Part shown: positions 1-8,090 of the stretch, one piece after another
How the letters are laid out: each line of letters starts with the position of its first letter
Numbering within the stretch: position 1 is the first letter of the stretch
Virus record (IMG/VR): IMGVR_UViG_3300031227_000125
Location: 1 to 41,539 of that record
Reading direction: 5' to 3' (one strand)
From: a virus
DNA length: 41,539 bases
Translations under genes and position numbers: made by a program
Notes under the pieces: model-generated
Told to the model about the DNA's origin: nothing
Seen by the model: the letters and a program-made list of their open reading frames with translations, nothing else
Database searches by the model: none

Positions 1-1196
1 TCCTCTTCCTCTTCCTCTTCAAACTCTTCCTCTTCCTCACCTTCAGACTCTTCCTCTTCCTCCTCTTCAAACTCTTCCTCTTCCTCCTCTTCAAACTCTT
101 CCTCTTCGGACTCATCTTCGGACTCATCTTCGGACTCATCTTCGTCCTCAGACTCTTCGTCCTCGTCCTCGAATTCATCCTCGTCTTCGGACTCTTCGTC
201 CTCGAATTCCTCTTCCTCTTTCTTAGCCTTCTTGCCCTTGGCCTTTGTCTTGGCTTTTGTCTTGGCCTTAGCGCTTGGGGCGGAAGCCTCACTCACCTCA
301 TCCATCACGGCTTCACGCAGATCCCCGAGTTTATCAAACTCATCCGGATCTACGTCCAAGTCATTCATGTAGATGAACTTCTTGAGTTCTTTGGCGGACA
401 TTTTCTCAATTGCTTTCACTTTCTTACTCCTTGTATTAGAAGTTTCCGATTTTGATTCTCCCGTTCGGAGAAACAACTCTTTGATTTCCTTGTACGGCAA
501 CACTTTGATGATGTCGTCAAGGCACACAACTTGCTTCAGCATACGGTCTGGGTTATAATCACGTTTGCGATCCAGAAAATTGATTCGACTAACTTCAAAG
601 AATTTCTGGCGGTTGTACGTTTTTTCGTTCAAACCCAGTCGTAAAGTTTTACCTCCTTCAAATTCACACCAGCCTTCAAGTTGGTCTTGCGTTTCCTCAT
701 CATCCAAATACTCTTCCAGCAGCTTGCCGAACAGATGGTAGGAAATATCGAATATCTGCACTCCGCGTTTGCGGTCTTTTGTATCAATCACGTTGAAAAC
801 TTGCCGGCGCTTCGGCTTTAGTGATTTGATAAAATCTTCATCGGCATCAACGTCTTCGCGTAATACAGCTACTTGTTCGCAGATAGGGCATAGCCCATAT
901 GGTTTAGGGCCTGTTGCAGGGCATACGACGGTGTCATTGTTTGGCCCAACAGATTTGTGTACGAAATACGTACGCTCGAAAGAGAACGCACCTGGATCAG
1001 CAAACGGATTGCCCGCACCTACCATGTATGGCAAGATGTCGAGACGTATGGGATCGTCACTTTTGATTTGTATCATACTCACGTTTTTCGGCAATGCTAG
1101 AGCACGACTGGTGTACAATTCGGATGATCTCTTCTGTGCTTGTTTTGATCCATGTGAAGCCATTCCACGTTTGTATCGCGTCTTTCTACGTTTCAT
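1..1196 (-). CDS. gp32-like single-stranded DNA-binding protein (partial, C-terminus beyond window)
   Basis: Open from ATG at 1196 to the window edge, about 398 codons, no stop reached. A ribosome site (AAAGGA) lies about 7 bases upstream of the ATG. The N-terminus is short and basic (KRRKTRYKR), as in T4 gp32 where this region drives cooperative binding. A zinc-ribbon set follows: His80, Cys92, Cys103 and Cys106 (ending CPIC), close to the H-x12-C-x9-C-x2-C spacing of T4 gp32. A Lys/Ala-rich hinge (about residues 300-320) precedes a very long Glu/Asp/Ser tail, the part that in gp32 contacts other replisome proteins. Inferred role: coats ssDNA during replication and recombination. It is the last visible gene of the minus-strand replication cluster. 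The tail is much longer than in gp32 and is coded by tandem repeats. Confidence 0.75.
   Translation of the reverse strand, partial: MKRRKTRYKRGMASHGSKQAQKRSSELYTSRALALPKNVSMIQIKSDDPIRLDILPYMVGAGNPFADPGAFSFERTYFVHKSVGPNNDTVVCPATGPKPYGLCPICEQVAVLREDVDADEDFIKSLKPKRRQVFNVIDTKDRKRGVQIFDISYHLFGKLLEEYLDDEETQDQLEGWCEFEGGKTLRLGLNEKTYNRQKFFEVSRINFLDRKRDYNPDRMLKQVVCLDDIIKVLPYKEIKELFLRTGESKSETSNTRSKKVKAIEKMSAKELKKFIYMNDLDVDPDEFDKLGDLREAVMDEVSEASAPSAKAKTKAKTKAKGKKAKKEEEEFEDEESEDEDEFEDEDEESEDEDESEDESEDESEEEEFEEEEEEEFEEEEEEESEGEEEEEFEEEEEE
21..143. repeat. Tandem repeats coding the acidic tail of the SSB
   Basis: About four 24-base units beginning [A/G]ACTCTTCCTC (starts at 21, 45, 69 and 93, last one incomplete), then three exact 12-base units GGACTCATCTTC at 108-119, 120-131 and 132-143. 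On the minus strand these code Glu/Phe/Ser and Asp/Glu/Ser runs. Such in-frame repeats can change copy number by slippage and so change the length of the acidic tail. Confidence 0.85.
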
Positions 1197-1353
1197 TTTT
1201 GTCCTTTCGCACGGGGTTGAATTCGGTTTTTAATCTATTTGCTAGTGTTTTACCTTTCATGTATCCAAACGTGCCATATTTCATAATACCAAATGCAACG
1301 ATAGGTAACACAAACGGCACTACAGCTAGAATGATTATGATTGTTGTATTCAT
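1186..1353 (-). CDS. Small membrane protein, 55 residues
   Basis: ATG at 1353 follows the TGA of the upstream gene (1355-1357) by one base (TGAAATG), and its TAG overlaps the start of the SSB gene (ATG at 1196) by 11 bases. This is the arrangement expected for translational coupling. Residues 3-24 are strongly hydrophobic (TTIIIILAVVPFVLPIVAFG), giving one membrane segment; the rest is Lys/Arg-rich and would face the cytoplasm. I do not recognise the family. Its place between a UvsY-like gene and the SSB suggests a link to replication at the membrane, but this is only inference. It was found by reading the gap between two larger genes. Confidence 0.6.
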   Translation of the reverse strand: MNTTIIIILAVVPFVLPIVAFGIMKYGTFGYMKGKTLANRLKTEFNPVRKDKNET

Positions 1354-1354
1354 T

Positions 1355-1858
1355 TCAAGCACGTCTTTTTTTGGTCTTGTTAACGCGACTACTTACACGT
1401 CTTGTGCGATTCTCTTGTAGCTGTCTGGTTCCTGTTTCATCTGCACGCGGTACGCTGAAATACTTTTGACCATGAAGTGATACCAAACCTTCCAATGCGC
1501 GTTTGCGGTGTTCGATGGCGGTTACCATATTGGATAGATGATCAACCTCTTCCCGCAAATCGATTAGTAACAGCACACGTTTTCCGTAAGCCGGATGACT
1601 ACACACCACGTTTTTGATTGCTGTTTCGTTTACCGATTTGAGTTTGTATTTACTTGGATTGGAACGTACCCGCAATGACAATTTGGCATCGGCTATTTCA
1701 TTCAAAGCCTTTTGTCTGTCGTGCTCTTTTCTCTTTGTACTTAACTGATCAGCAAATTCAAGTAGCAACTTCGGTTGCAATACCCATTCCCGATCTAATT
1801 GTGTCGGATCTGGGTTCAAAATTCTTTTAGCACTTGTCTTCACTATAGTTATCTCCAT
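1355..1858 (-). CDS. UvsY-like recombination mediator (tentative)
   Basis: 167 residues, ATG start, weak upstream AGGTAG site. The layout resembles phage UvsY: a helical N-terminal half with W25 and a KRKEHDRQKALNE stretch, an R-SNPSKYKLKSVNE linker, and a second helical half ending in a helix with HRKRALEGLVSL and a YFSVPR motif. UvsY loads the RecA-like UvsX onto gp32-coated ssDNA. Here the gene sits directly upstream of the gp32-like gene, the context in which UvsY acts. The C-terminal 25 residues are Arg/Lys-rich. No UvsX/RecA gene is present in the window; it may lie beyond the left edge. The family call rests on pattern and neighbours, not on a diagnostic catalytic motif. Confidence 0.5.
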   Translation of the reverse strand: MEITIVKTSAKRILNPDPTQLDREWVLQPKLLLEFADQLSTKRKEHDRQKALNEIADAKLSLRVRSNPSKYKLKSVNETAIKNVVCSHPAYGKRVLLLIDLREEVDHLSNMVTAIEHRKRALEGLVSLHGQKYFSVPRADETGTRQLQENRTRRVSSRVNKTKKRRA

Positions 1859-1894
1859 ACATCTGTTTTTGTTTCTACCTATATTATCGATCTG

Positions 1895-2824
1895 CTAATC
1901 TTCAACAACGATTTGGTAGCAGGCCATTGCTAATCCTGCATGTTTGCTGTCGTAGAAATTACCTTCAAACGTCTGAATAATACGACAAGCACGTTGTTGT
2001 AATTTTCGATGATTGTTTTTTAGCAGGATGGCGCGGGCATATCCAATCACAGCCCATCGAATAGATTCGGCATCAGATGATGCCAATGCTGTTAAGAGCC
2101 CAGATGTATTATTCCAATCCGTTTTGAAGCTGAACAACAAACGGCATAGGTCTATAATTTGTCGTTGTTCTTCAGCCGCACCCTCCAACCATTCTAGTTG
2201 TTCGTTTTTGTCGGCCAGGAGTACAACACCTTCCAACATTTCGATGGCACGGCGGGCAGACCCGTCAGCTTGTTCGATAATTGTGGCTTGAACCTTTTTG
2301 TCTATTCGTGTTTCAATCTGCTTTTCAATATACAGAAGTGATTGTTCAATAGCAGATGCATTTAGCGGTTTGAATTTGACTGGGAAACATCGGTCACGTA
2401 CCGTTCGTGTCAACTTGTTTGGATCGGTAGTACACAAAATGAAGTAAACATGAGATGGCACATCTTCCAATATTTTGAGCATGGCTTCTTGGGCGCCACC
2501 CGTTAGTCTGTGGGCTTCATCAATCAGCCATAACTTGGACGTACCATTCATAGGTTTCAAGTGCATAGATTTGCGAATATCCCGGACAGCATCGATGCCT
2601 CGAATATCGGCACAGTTCATTTCTGAAAAATCAGGTATCCCACATTTGATGTGCCGCCGCATTATTCGGGCACTTGTAGTTTTCCCTGATCCAGAATGAC
2701 CTGAAAACATCATTACATGGGGTATTTTTTTCTTGATCACCATGGCCTGTAGTGCTTTGATTGCTTGTGGTTGTCCATAAACATCTTGTAATTTCGTTGG
2801 TCTGAATTTGCGATACAGTTCCAT
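1895..2824 (-). CDS. Clamp loader ATPase (DnaX/RFC-like, T4 gp44-like)
   Basis: 309 residues; AAGGAG lies 8 bases before the ATG. AAA+ signatures are in order: an N-terminal YRKFRP box (residues 4-9) typical of DnaX/RFC, Walker A GHSGSGKTT (42-50), Walker B LWLIDEAH (97-104), sensor 1 CTTDPNKL (130-137), an RDRC motif (142-145, the SRC arginine-finger equivalent) and a sensor 2 SARRAIEML further on. It lacks the zinc-binding Cys cluster of cellular DnaX. It should open and load the sliding clamp coded at 6205-7230. It is the only clamp loader subunit visible; a small gp62-like or delta-like partner was not recognised. It lies 23 bases downstream of the polymerase gene. Confidence 0.88.
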   Translation of the reverse strand: MELYRKFRPTKLQDVYGQPQAIKALQAMVIKKKIPHVMMFSGHSGSGKTTSARIMRRHIKCGIPDFSEMNCADIRGIDAVRDIRKSMHLKPMNGTSKLWLIDEAHRLTGGAQEAMLKILEDVPSHVYFILCTTDPNKLTRTVRDRCFPVKFKPLNASAIEQSLLYIEKQIETRIDKKVQATIIEQADGSARRAIEMLEGVVLLADKNEQLEWLEGAAEEQRQIIDLCRLLFSFKTDWNNTSGLLTALASSDAESIRWAVIGYARAILLKNNHRKLQQRACRIIQTFEGNFYDSKHAGLAMACYQIVVED

Positions 2825-2847
2825 GGCGTTTCTCCTTTTTTAGCATT

Positions 2848-4242
2848 TCACGGCTTATACTTCGCCTTTTCATACCAGCTGCGGCCCATCGGTGCAACTT
2901 CTGCATCAACACCTACAGGGACAATAATCCAACCCCAATGTTTACGTAAATCAATTGTCATAACCTGATGGGCTATTTCAATATAGTCTTTCAATTCACG
3001 GTGTAGCACATCAGCAATTACACTGTCGTGAATTTGTCCAATAAGCTTTGTCTTCATCTTATATTTTTGTAATAGTTTATTGATGCGGATTAGGCACCAT
3101 AATAAGCAATGAAACGCACTACCTTGAATTGGATAGTTTATGACTTTCTTGCGATCCATAGCACCAGAAATACGAAAGCCCGTGAGGGTATCAAAGAATC
3201 CTCTGTCTAAATAATCTTCCCACCAATCCCACTTCCATTCTGTATACACACGAAATCTGTTTTCCCAGAAGTCTTTTTCAACCTTTTTGATATGGCCTTC
3301 AAAGCTGTGGGGTAAAGGGGTTTCTCCCGGAACACACCGACCTAGTTTTGTAATGCCGTGACGACGAAGATGTTTAAACACATCCTCACCTGTTTTTGTT
3401 TTCAGATGTAATCGTTGCACAGCATACCATAACGATTGAGCACAACTGAGATACCAATCGCCGTAAAATTCAGGAAACACAAACAGATTTTTTGCACAGT
3501 GACGTAAGGCATCTGTATATTCTTTAATGGTCAAACAATAGATTTGCATACACATATCTCGGTGCATGTCAGATTTTTTGTCTTTGATATATCTGATGAG
3601 TGTTGGGTCGTGATTATAACAGGCAGCTGTTTTGACTTCTACGCCACTAAAATCATGTTCCACAATATGTCTATTTAGTCCGCGCGGAATGAATGCGCGG
3701 CGTACAAGTTTTTTAATAATGGGATCTCGAATGGGTATATTTTGTAGGTTTGGGTCAGCACAAGAACCACGAAAAGTTCTAACTGTATCCAAACCAAAAA
3801 ATGGGTGAATGAAACCTTCTGCATCTGTATGGCGTTGAATTCCGTTCAAGTATGTACCTTTAGCTTTTTTGAACTGTTCAAGTTTTGTATACCATTCTAA
3901 AAACGGCAGGTCAATATTTTCAAGTGCTGCTTTGTCAGCTTTGTACCGTCCCGTTGCAGTTCGTGTGCCTTTCGCCAGTTCAAGTTCGTTGAAAACAATA
4001 TCGCCTAATTGTTCACGACTACCAAAGTTCATTTTGAGGCCATACTTTCGTTTCCAAACGCGATAGACCTTATCCTCTTTCATACGCGCCGTAAGCTCTT
4101 GAATTTTTACACTTAAGTGCTTTTGGGCGCGATCTATATATGCAGTATCAATACAAAATCCATTACACTCCATTTCTGCAAGCGTAATTGATCCTTGTTG
4201 AAACAATTGATACCCATCATGCGTTATGGGTTTGCATTGCAC
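2848..4242 (-). CDS. Family A DNA polymerase, polymerase domain only
   Basis: 464 residues, GTG start at 4242 preceded by AAGGAAAGG nine bases upstream. Motif A is DFSGVEVK (Asp197, Glu202), motif B is R247..K251..Y260-G261 in a KNLFVFPEFYG context, NYPIQGSAFH follows at 369-378, and motif C is HDS with Asp406. This is the complete palm/fingers part of PolA. The 3'-5' exonuclease is missing here because it is coded by the preceding gene (4217-5452), which overlaps this one by 26 bases in another frame. The two proteins together equal a normal proofreading PolA. Motif B has FVFPEFYG where E. coli Pol I has NFGLIYG, one residue longer, so the residue discriminating dNTP/ddNTP cannot be assigned with certainty. 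It is probably the replicative polymerase. Confidence 0.9.
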   Translation of the reverse strand: MQCKPITHDGYQLFQQGSITLAEMECNGFCIDTAYIDRAQKHLSVKIQELTARMKEDKVYRVWKRKYGLKMNFGSREQLGDIVFNELELAKGTRTATGRYKADKAALENIDLPFLEWYTKLEQFKKAKGTYLNGIQRHTDAEGFIHPFFGLDTVRTFRGSCADPNLQNIPIRDPIIKKLVRRAFIPRGLNRHIVEHDFSGVEVKTAACYNHDPTLIRYIKDKKSDMHRDMCMQIYCLTIKEYTDALRHCAKNLFVFPEFYGDWYLSCAQSLWYAVQRLHLKTKTGEDVFKHLRRHGITKLGRCVPGETPLPHSFEGHIKKVEKDFWENRFRVYTEWKWDWWEDYLDRGFFDTLTGFRISGAMDRKKVINYPIQGSAFHCLLWCLIRINKLLQKYKMKTKLIGQIHDSVIADVLHRELKDYIEIAHQVMTIDLRKHWGWIIVPVGVDAEVAPMGRSWYEKAKYKP

Positions 4243-5452
4243 GTCGGTGAGCCTTTCCTTGTTTTACCAATTCAGGTATTTGTATTATCGCTAATTCATC
4301 TTCTACTTTCGAATCCATACCACAATACAACATCACATCGGTAATAGGCAGTTGAAGGATTCGGTTGAGTTTATATGCAGGCGCACGGAGATATGGTTCG
4401 ATATGATCATTGTAACTTTGTTGTCCTAGCCGTACGAACGATTGGAATTTTACACCCGTTACCTTTGGCCTGTTGTCTAGGGCATGCGCCCCAAGCACCA
4501 CGTCATAATACCAACCTTTTACATGTATCTTATGTTTGTGCAAAATCCAACGATGTTCAAATTTATTGTTGGCTGCTATCTTTCGGATGTGTGGATTCCG
4601 GAGAATCGCTAACATTTCGTCTACCGCGTCGCCAGCCCATGGGAACACTACCGTTTGTGGGCCCGTACACACGCTACAGCAAACGATCTCTGCACCAGGG
4701 GTATCAGGCTTCAGGCTGGACGCTTCCAAGTCCCAGGTGGCGTGTGCGGGCTTAGATCGATATAGTTGATATAAGTATCGGCCCGCTTGGGAGGGGGATG
4801 TGATGATTTCTATTCCCGAACTATAATCCGGTACTTTTACCCATGGTAGTTTTTGCAGTTTGATTGCCGCTTTGATATGCCGGTTAAAAAGCATTGTGTA
4901 TTGTTTTCCTGGTTTGCGTAGTATATATGAGGGATGATAAGTGGGGCATATCCAAACGTTTTTATTTTGTATAGGTATATGCCATCCAGTCCATCGTGAG
5001 AATGCGTCGATTTTGTCTTTCCAAAAGATAGGTATTACAGATTCAACAGCAGTGGCACCTAACAATATGATACAGGTGGGTTGAAAACTTTCTATCTCTC
5101 TCAGCACGTTAGGACGACATGCTGCAATTTGAGCGCTTGTTGGTGTTTCGTTTTTTGGGGGACGACAAATCACAGCGTTTGTTTTTTGGGCATCCACATC
5201 TAAGTTTATGCCATAACGTTTCAACCTCGAACGCAAGTACTGTCCAGATTTTCCGATCAATTGTGTGTTTTTTTCGTCTTCCAAACGACCCGGAGCTTCA
5301 GCTACAAACAACAATCGCTTTCGCCCTTTACCTGTAGGCGGCATCTTGGGATGTATACACGTTCGATGTAATTTGCATAGACCGCATCGGGGTGTGGTAC
5401 TCATCGATTTAGATGTGGATATGTCGTTTGTGGAAAAGAATCCTTTTTTCAT
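4217..5452 (-). CDS. Family 4-type uracil-DNA glycosylase domain fused to a DnaQ-like 3'-5' exonuclease
   Basis: 411 residues, ATG two codons after the methyltransferase stop, with GAGGA upstream. Residues 20-200 resemble family 4/5 UDG: CGLC (Cys23, Cys26), AEAPG (51-55, the water-activating motif region), CRPPKN (Cys96), Cys112, and a late HPS (173-175). The four cysteines fit the [4Fe-4S] ligands of this family. Residues 235-411 show exonuclease motifs: DLE (Asp241, Glu243), NNKFE (295-299) and YCGMD (376-380). The polymerase domain is the next gene, overlapping by 26 bases. A UDG-like domain N-terminal to exonuclease and polymerase is known from phage SPO1-type PolA; here that protein is cut in two. 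The UDG part may read or remove uracil ahead of the polymerase, or bind modified template. Confidence 0.82.
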   Translation of the reverse strand: MKKGFFSTNDISTSKSMSTTPRCGLCKLHRTCIHPKMPPTGKGRKRLLFVAEAPGRLEDEKNTQLIGKSGQYLRSRLKRYGINLDVDAQKTNAVICRPPKNETPTSAQIAACRPNVLREIESFQPTCIILLGATAVESVIPIFWKDKIDAFSRWTGWHIPIQNKNVWICPTYHPSYILRKPGKQYTMLFNRHIKAAIKLQKLPWVKVPDYSSGIEIITSPSQAGRYLYQLYRSKPAHATWDLEASSLKPDTPGAEIVCCSVCTGPQTVVFPWAGDAVDEMLAILRNPHIRKIAANNKFEHRWILHKHKIHVKGWYYDVVLGAHALDNRPKVTGVKFQSFVRLGQQSYNDHIEPYLRAPAYKLNRILQLPITDVMLYCGMDSKVEDELAIIQIPELVKQGKAHRRAMQTHNA

Positions 5453-5455
5453 CGC

Positions 5456-6205
5456 TTACACGTCCTCTGCATATTCAACTTTACACCCCAACTCCTTGGC
5501 ACCTTTGCGGCAATAGTATGGGCTTATCTCGATGGATATGCTATCGATACCCAAGCGTTTACATACACGCGCTGTAGTAAAACTGTGCCCAAACATGTCA
5601 ATCACAGTATCGCCGGGCACACAGCAAAGTCTTATTATCCGTTCCATTAACTTCTGGGGGTGCTGTGTAACGGACCATTTGACCCGTTCTTCTGCATTGC
5701 CAACTACACGCGGGAATTCCCACACGGCGTCAGGCACACGCCCATCTGGATTAGCTCGTGGGTCGTTGTGCTTCTGTCTCCATGATTCAACTCGGATAGC
5801 ATTTGGATAGAGTTTGGCTTCGGGATTGCTAATGCGGATCATGGGCCGATAGCCACCCGTACTATCGTGTTTGTTGTGCTGACCAAAAGTATACCGCCAG
5901 ATAATCTCCCGCACCAAGTTTCCTCTGTACTCAAAGTGCCTACTTGATGACCATGCACTGGAGTTGTGTGCGCAGTTAAAGCTCATCCAAAAGATTTCGC
6001 TGCTATACACTCCAATTTTCATCATCCTTTTGAGCCACTCATGGTATGCTTCTTTACTCTTCCAATGATCATCAAAGCCTCTGTATGGAGCCTTGATATT
6101 GTCTGGAGGATCAGCAAACACAAGTTTGGCTGGAAGCAATTTTGGCAATACCTTCAAACTATCGCCGCAGATAATTCGAGTTCGTGTAGAGCGTAAAGCA
6201 CACAT
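5456..6205 (-). CDS. DNA methyltransferase (beta-class, DPPD motif)
   Basis: 249 residues. Motif IV reads FADPPDNI (residues 30-37), a known variant of DPPY, and near residue 200 a motif I-like VIDMFGHSFTTARVC occurs close to the C-terminus. Motif IV before motif I is the permuted order of beta-class amino-methyltransferases (N4-cytosine or N6-adenine). The start ATG overlaps the TAA of the clamp gene by one base (TAATG). It probably modifies phage DNA to evade host restriction or mark replicated DNA. The specificity cannot be read. A second, Dam-type methylase lies at 26563-27537. Confidence 0.82.
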   Translation of the reverse strand: MCALRSTRTRIICGDSLKVLPKLLPAKLVFADPPDNIKAPYRGFDDHWKSKEAYHEWLKRMMKIGVYSSEIFWMSFNCAHNSSAWSSSRHFEYRGNLVREIIWRYTFGQHNKHDSTGGYRPMIRISNPEAKLYPNAIRVESWRQKHNDPRANPDGRVPDAVWEFPRVVGNAEERVKWSVTQHPQKLMERIIRLCCVPGDTVIDMFGHSFTTARVCKRLGIDSISIEISPYYCRKGAKELGCKVEYAEDV

Positions 6206-7230
6206 TATTCAGCATCGCTTTCTTGAGGAGTTACGCCCAAAGCCGCTACAAATTCAAATTGTCCGCTTGTGGCTTTCAGCTTTTCTTGTGATACAATACA
6301 GCTGTTGTGTTTATGGGTTAATGCTATTAGTTGTGTAGGTGAAATCAAAAAGGTCAATGGCTTCCCTACATATTTTATCTTTTTGATTTCCTGAAATTCC
6401 GCACCTGTGCCAGTGCCCCGAACTAAGGCCCGGTTGGTAGTGAGTGTAACGAATATGTCACTGTCCTCTGGATTGTCAGCGCTGAAAATAGCAGCACGGC
6501 GCGCAGCCTTTTCTAGTCCTTTCGGCAAGGTCATTTTTTTTCCACTGATTTTAAAACCTTCGTCCGAGTCAGGAAAGCTTTCGGTGTATCGACGACAGCA
6601 AATGATTGGGCCGTTATTGCGGCGGAAGTGAACCCAATCTTTTGTCTCTCCAAATTTGGTCACCTGAGCAGTTATTAGATGTTTGACGGTATCTTTGCGG
6701 ATAAGCATAGATCGTCGCACATCGGTTTTCGTGTTGAACTTAGCTAGACGAGTATTGTCGCTGGCTTCAAGTTTTTCTGGTGCGATATGAATACAAGTCA
6801 AAACAAAATTGGATTCGTCACGGCCTGCACAATCAGCCACCAACGATAAGCCTTCAAGAAAATCAGATGGCAGGGATTTCCATGTCTTGGGGCTTTTGAT
6901 AGATTCAATGGGCAGGGCGATTTTAGATTCGAGAGCATATGTAGCCTGTTTGTGCATTCCCTTGATGATCAGCTTGCCCTTTTTGGATGTGGTGATATTT
7001 AGATTTTCTTCGGGCATACTTTGCAAGAGGCTAATCAGCTTTTTGGCGGACACCGCCCCAGTGATGCCCAAAGAGGATCTAGCCCAGCAAGCTATTTCGT
7101 CATTGAATGTGTAGACTTTTCCATCCTTGAATACAAAACATGACGACTGTTCGACGATTTCACGCTCAGACAAACCAGGGACAACCGAATTCAGTTCTTT
7201 CAATAATTGCTCTCGCTTGATTTTGGACAT
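6205..7230 (-). CDS. DNA polymerase sliding clamp (beta-clamp-like)
   Basis: 341 residues from ATG at 7230. An ATG two codons earlier (7236) is only about two bases from AAGGGG, too close, so the second ATG is preferred. The protein has three similar-sized segments of alternating strands. Recognisable beta-clamp features include VSAKKLISLLQSMP near residue 40, VADCAGRDESNFVLTCIHI, and EASDNTRLAKF, the counterpart of the ATDG.RLA signature of DnaN. The C-terminus is acidic rather than the usual short hydrophobic end. Role: ring around DNA that tethers the phage polymerase. Neighbours (polymerase, loader) agree. The sequence is divergent, so the exact clamp family is uncertain. Confidence 0.7.
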   Translation of the reverse strand: MSKIKREQLLKELNSVVPGLSEREIVEQSSCFVFKDGKVYTFNDEIACWARSSLGITGAVSAKKLISLLQSMPEENLNITTSKKGKLIIKGMHKQATYALESKIALPIESIKSPKTWKSLPSDFLEGLSLVADCAGRDESNFVLTCIHIAPEKLEASDNTRLAKFNTKTDVRRSMLIRKDTVKHLITAQVTKFGETKDWVHFRRNNGPIICCRRYTESFPDSDEGFKISGKKMTLPKGLEKAARRAAIFSADNPEDSDIFVTLTTNRALVRGTGTGAEFQEIKKIKYVGKPLTFLISPTQLIALTHKHNSCIVSQEKLKATSGQFEFVAALGVTPQESDAE

Positions 7231-7313
7231 TGTCATTTCCCCTTACTAACAGACGTTTTCGGTTAACGATTCGACAAAAATAAACCTTTAATAATATTAT
7301 CGCACTAAATGAA

Positions 7314-7349
7314 ATGTGGTGCTAATAGTCGAAACTAAGAGCACCACAT
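7314..7349. terminator. Intergenic hairpin, possible terminator
   Basis: Perfect 10-bp inverted repeat ATGTGGTGCT/AGCACCACAT with a 16-base loop, in the 145-base gap between the histone-like gene (stop at 7376) and the clamp gene. In the minus direction it is followed only by a weak T-rich stretch (TTCATTTAG). It could be a weak terminator, a processing site or an operator. Confidence 0.45.
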
Positions 7350-7375
7350 GAATCGATTTGATTGTCGTAATAACA

Positions 7376-7978
7376 CTACTTGCTCGGGAAGATTCTGCCC
7401 TTCTCTACCCTGACGATGTCGAAGTGTACGAGTGCGGGCAAAACACAGGCGCGGAGGAGCCACACAGTCTGTTTCGCATTGTCCTTGCCACCAGCCTTTA
7501 TATACTTCGAGTTGGCAAGTTTGGCAACCTGTTCGATTGAAGCGCCTTTGACCGGGAGCTTTTTCAGCGTGCTACATATGCAATCGAACCTCTTGGCACT
7601 CTTTTTTGCTACGGGTTTCGCAGCAGCCTTGGTTTTCTTGGTCGTCTTTTTGGTGGCTTTCTTGGTGGTATCTTTCGGCTCAGCATGCGCCGGATCACTG
7701 GCATCGACACTGATATTATCGCCAGCAGCGATAATGGTTTTCACCAACTTCTGGTCGTTACTGGTGAGCGTCCCGTCAAACGCCTCCATGTACTGGCCAG
7801 TTTTGTGGAGCCGCATGAGCAGTTTTTCATTGGTGAGTTTGTGGGGAGCGGTGAAGCCAAACGTCTTCATCAGGCTGACACCATCTTTGCGAGTCACAGC
7901 CAGAATCTTGGGGGCCTTCGATGCAGTCTTCTTGCTCGTTCTCTTGTTCGTTCGCTCGTTTGTCTTTTTCGTTGCCAT
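7376..7978 (-). CDS. Histone-like basic DNA-binding protein with Lys/Ala/Thr-rich linkers
   Basis: 200 residues from ATG at 7978, chosen because GGAAAGG sits 8 bases upstream and the N-terminus then starts MATKKTNERTNKRTSKK; the longer reading would add 31 unconvincing residues. There are two basic low-complexity stretches, residues 2-22 and about 108-130 (DTTKKATKKTTKKTK), like H1/Hc1-type tails. They flank a folded middle domain (GVSLMKTFGFTAPHKLTNEKLL) and a C-terminal domain of about 70 residues with a likely winged-helix pattern. It probably binds or compacts phage DNA, or acts as a regulator. It lies between the helicase operon and the clamp gene and may have its own promoter. The family is not recognised by name. 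Confidence 0.6.
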   Translation of the reverse strand: MATKKTNERTNKRTSKKTASKAPKILAVTRKDGVSLMKTFGFTAPHKLTNEKLLMRLHKTGQYMEAFDGTLTSNDQKLVKTIIAAGDNISVDASDPAHAEPKDTTKKATKKTTKKTKAAAKPVAKKSAKRFDCICSTLKKLPVKGASIEQVAKLANSKYIKAGGKDNAKQTVWLLRACVLPALVHFDIVRVEKGRIFPSK

Positions 7979-8090
7979 GATTGTTGCCTTTCCAAATGAG
8001 GTTGTTGTGGTATTTCTTAAATCAGCAACGCAACATACGCTGCTATGCATAGTATCAGTTTTATCTTCCACTCAGGCACGGGTTTCCCAA

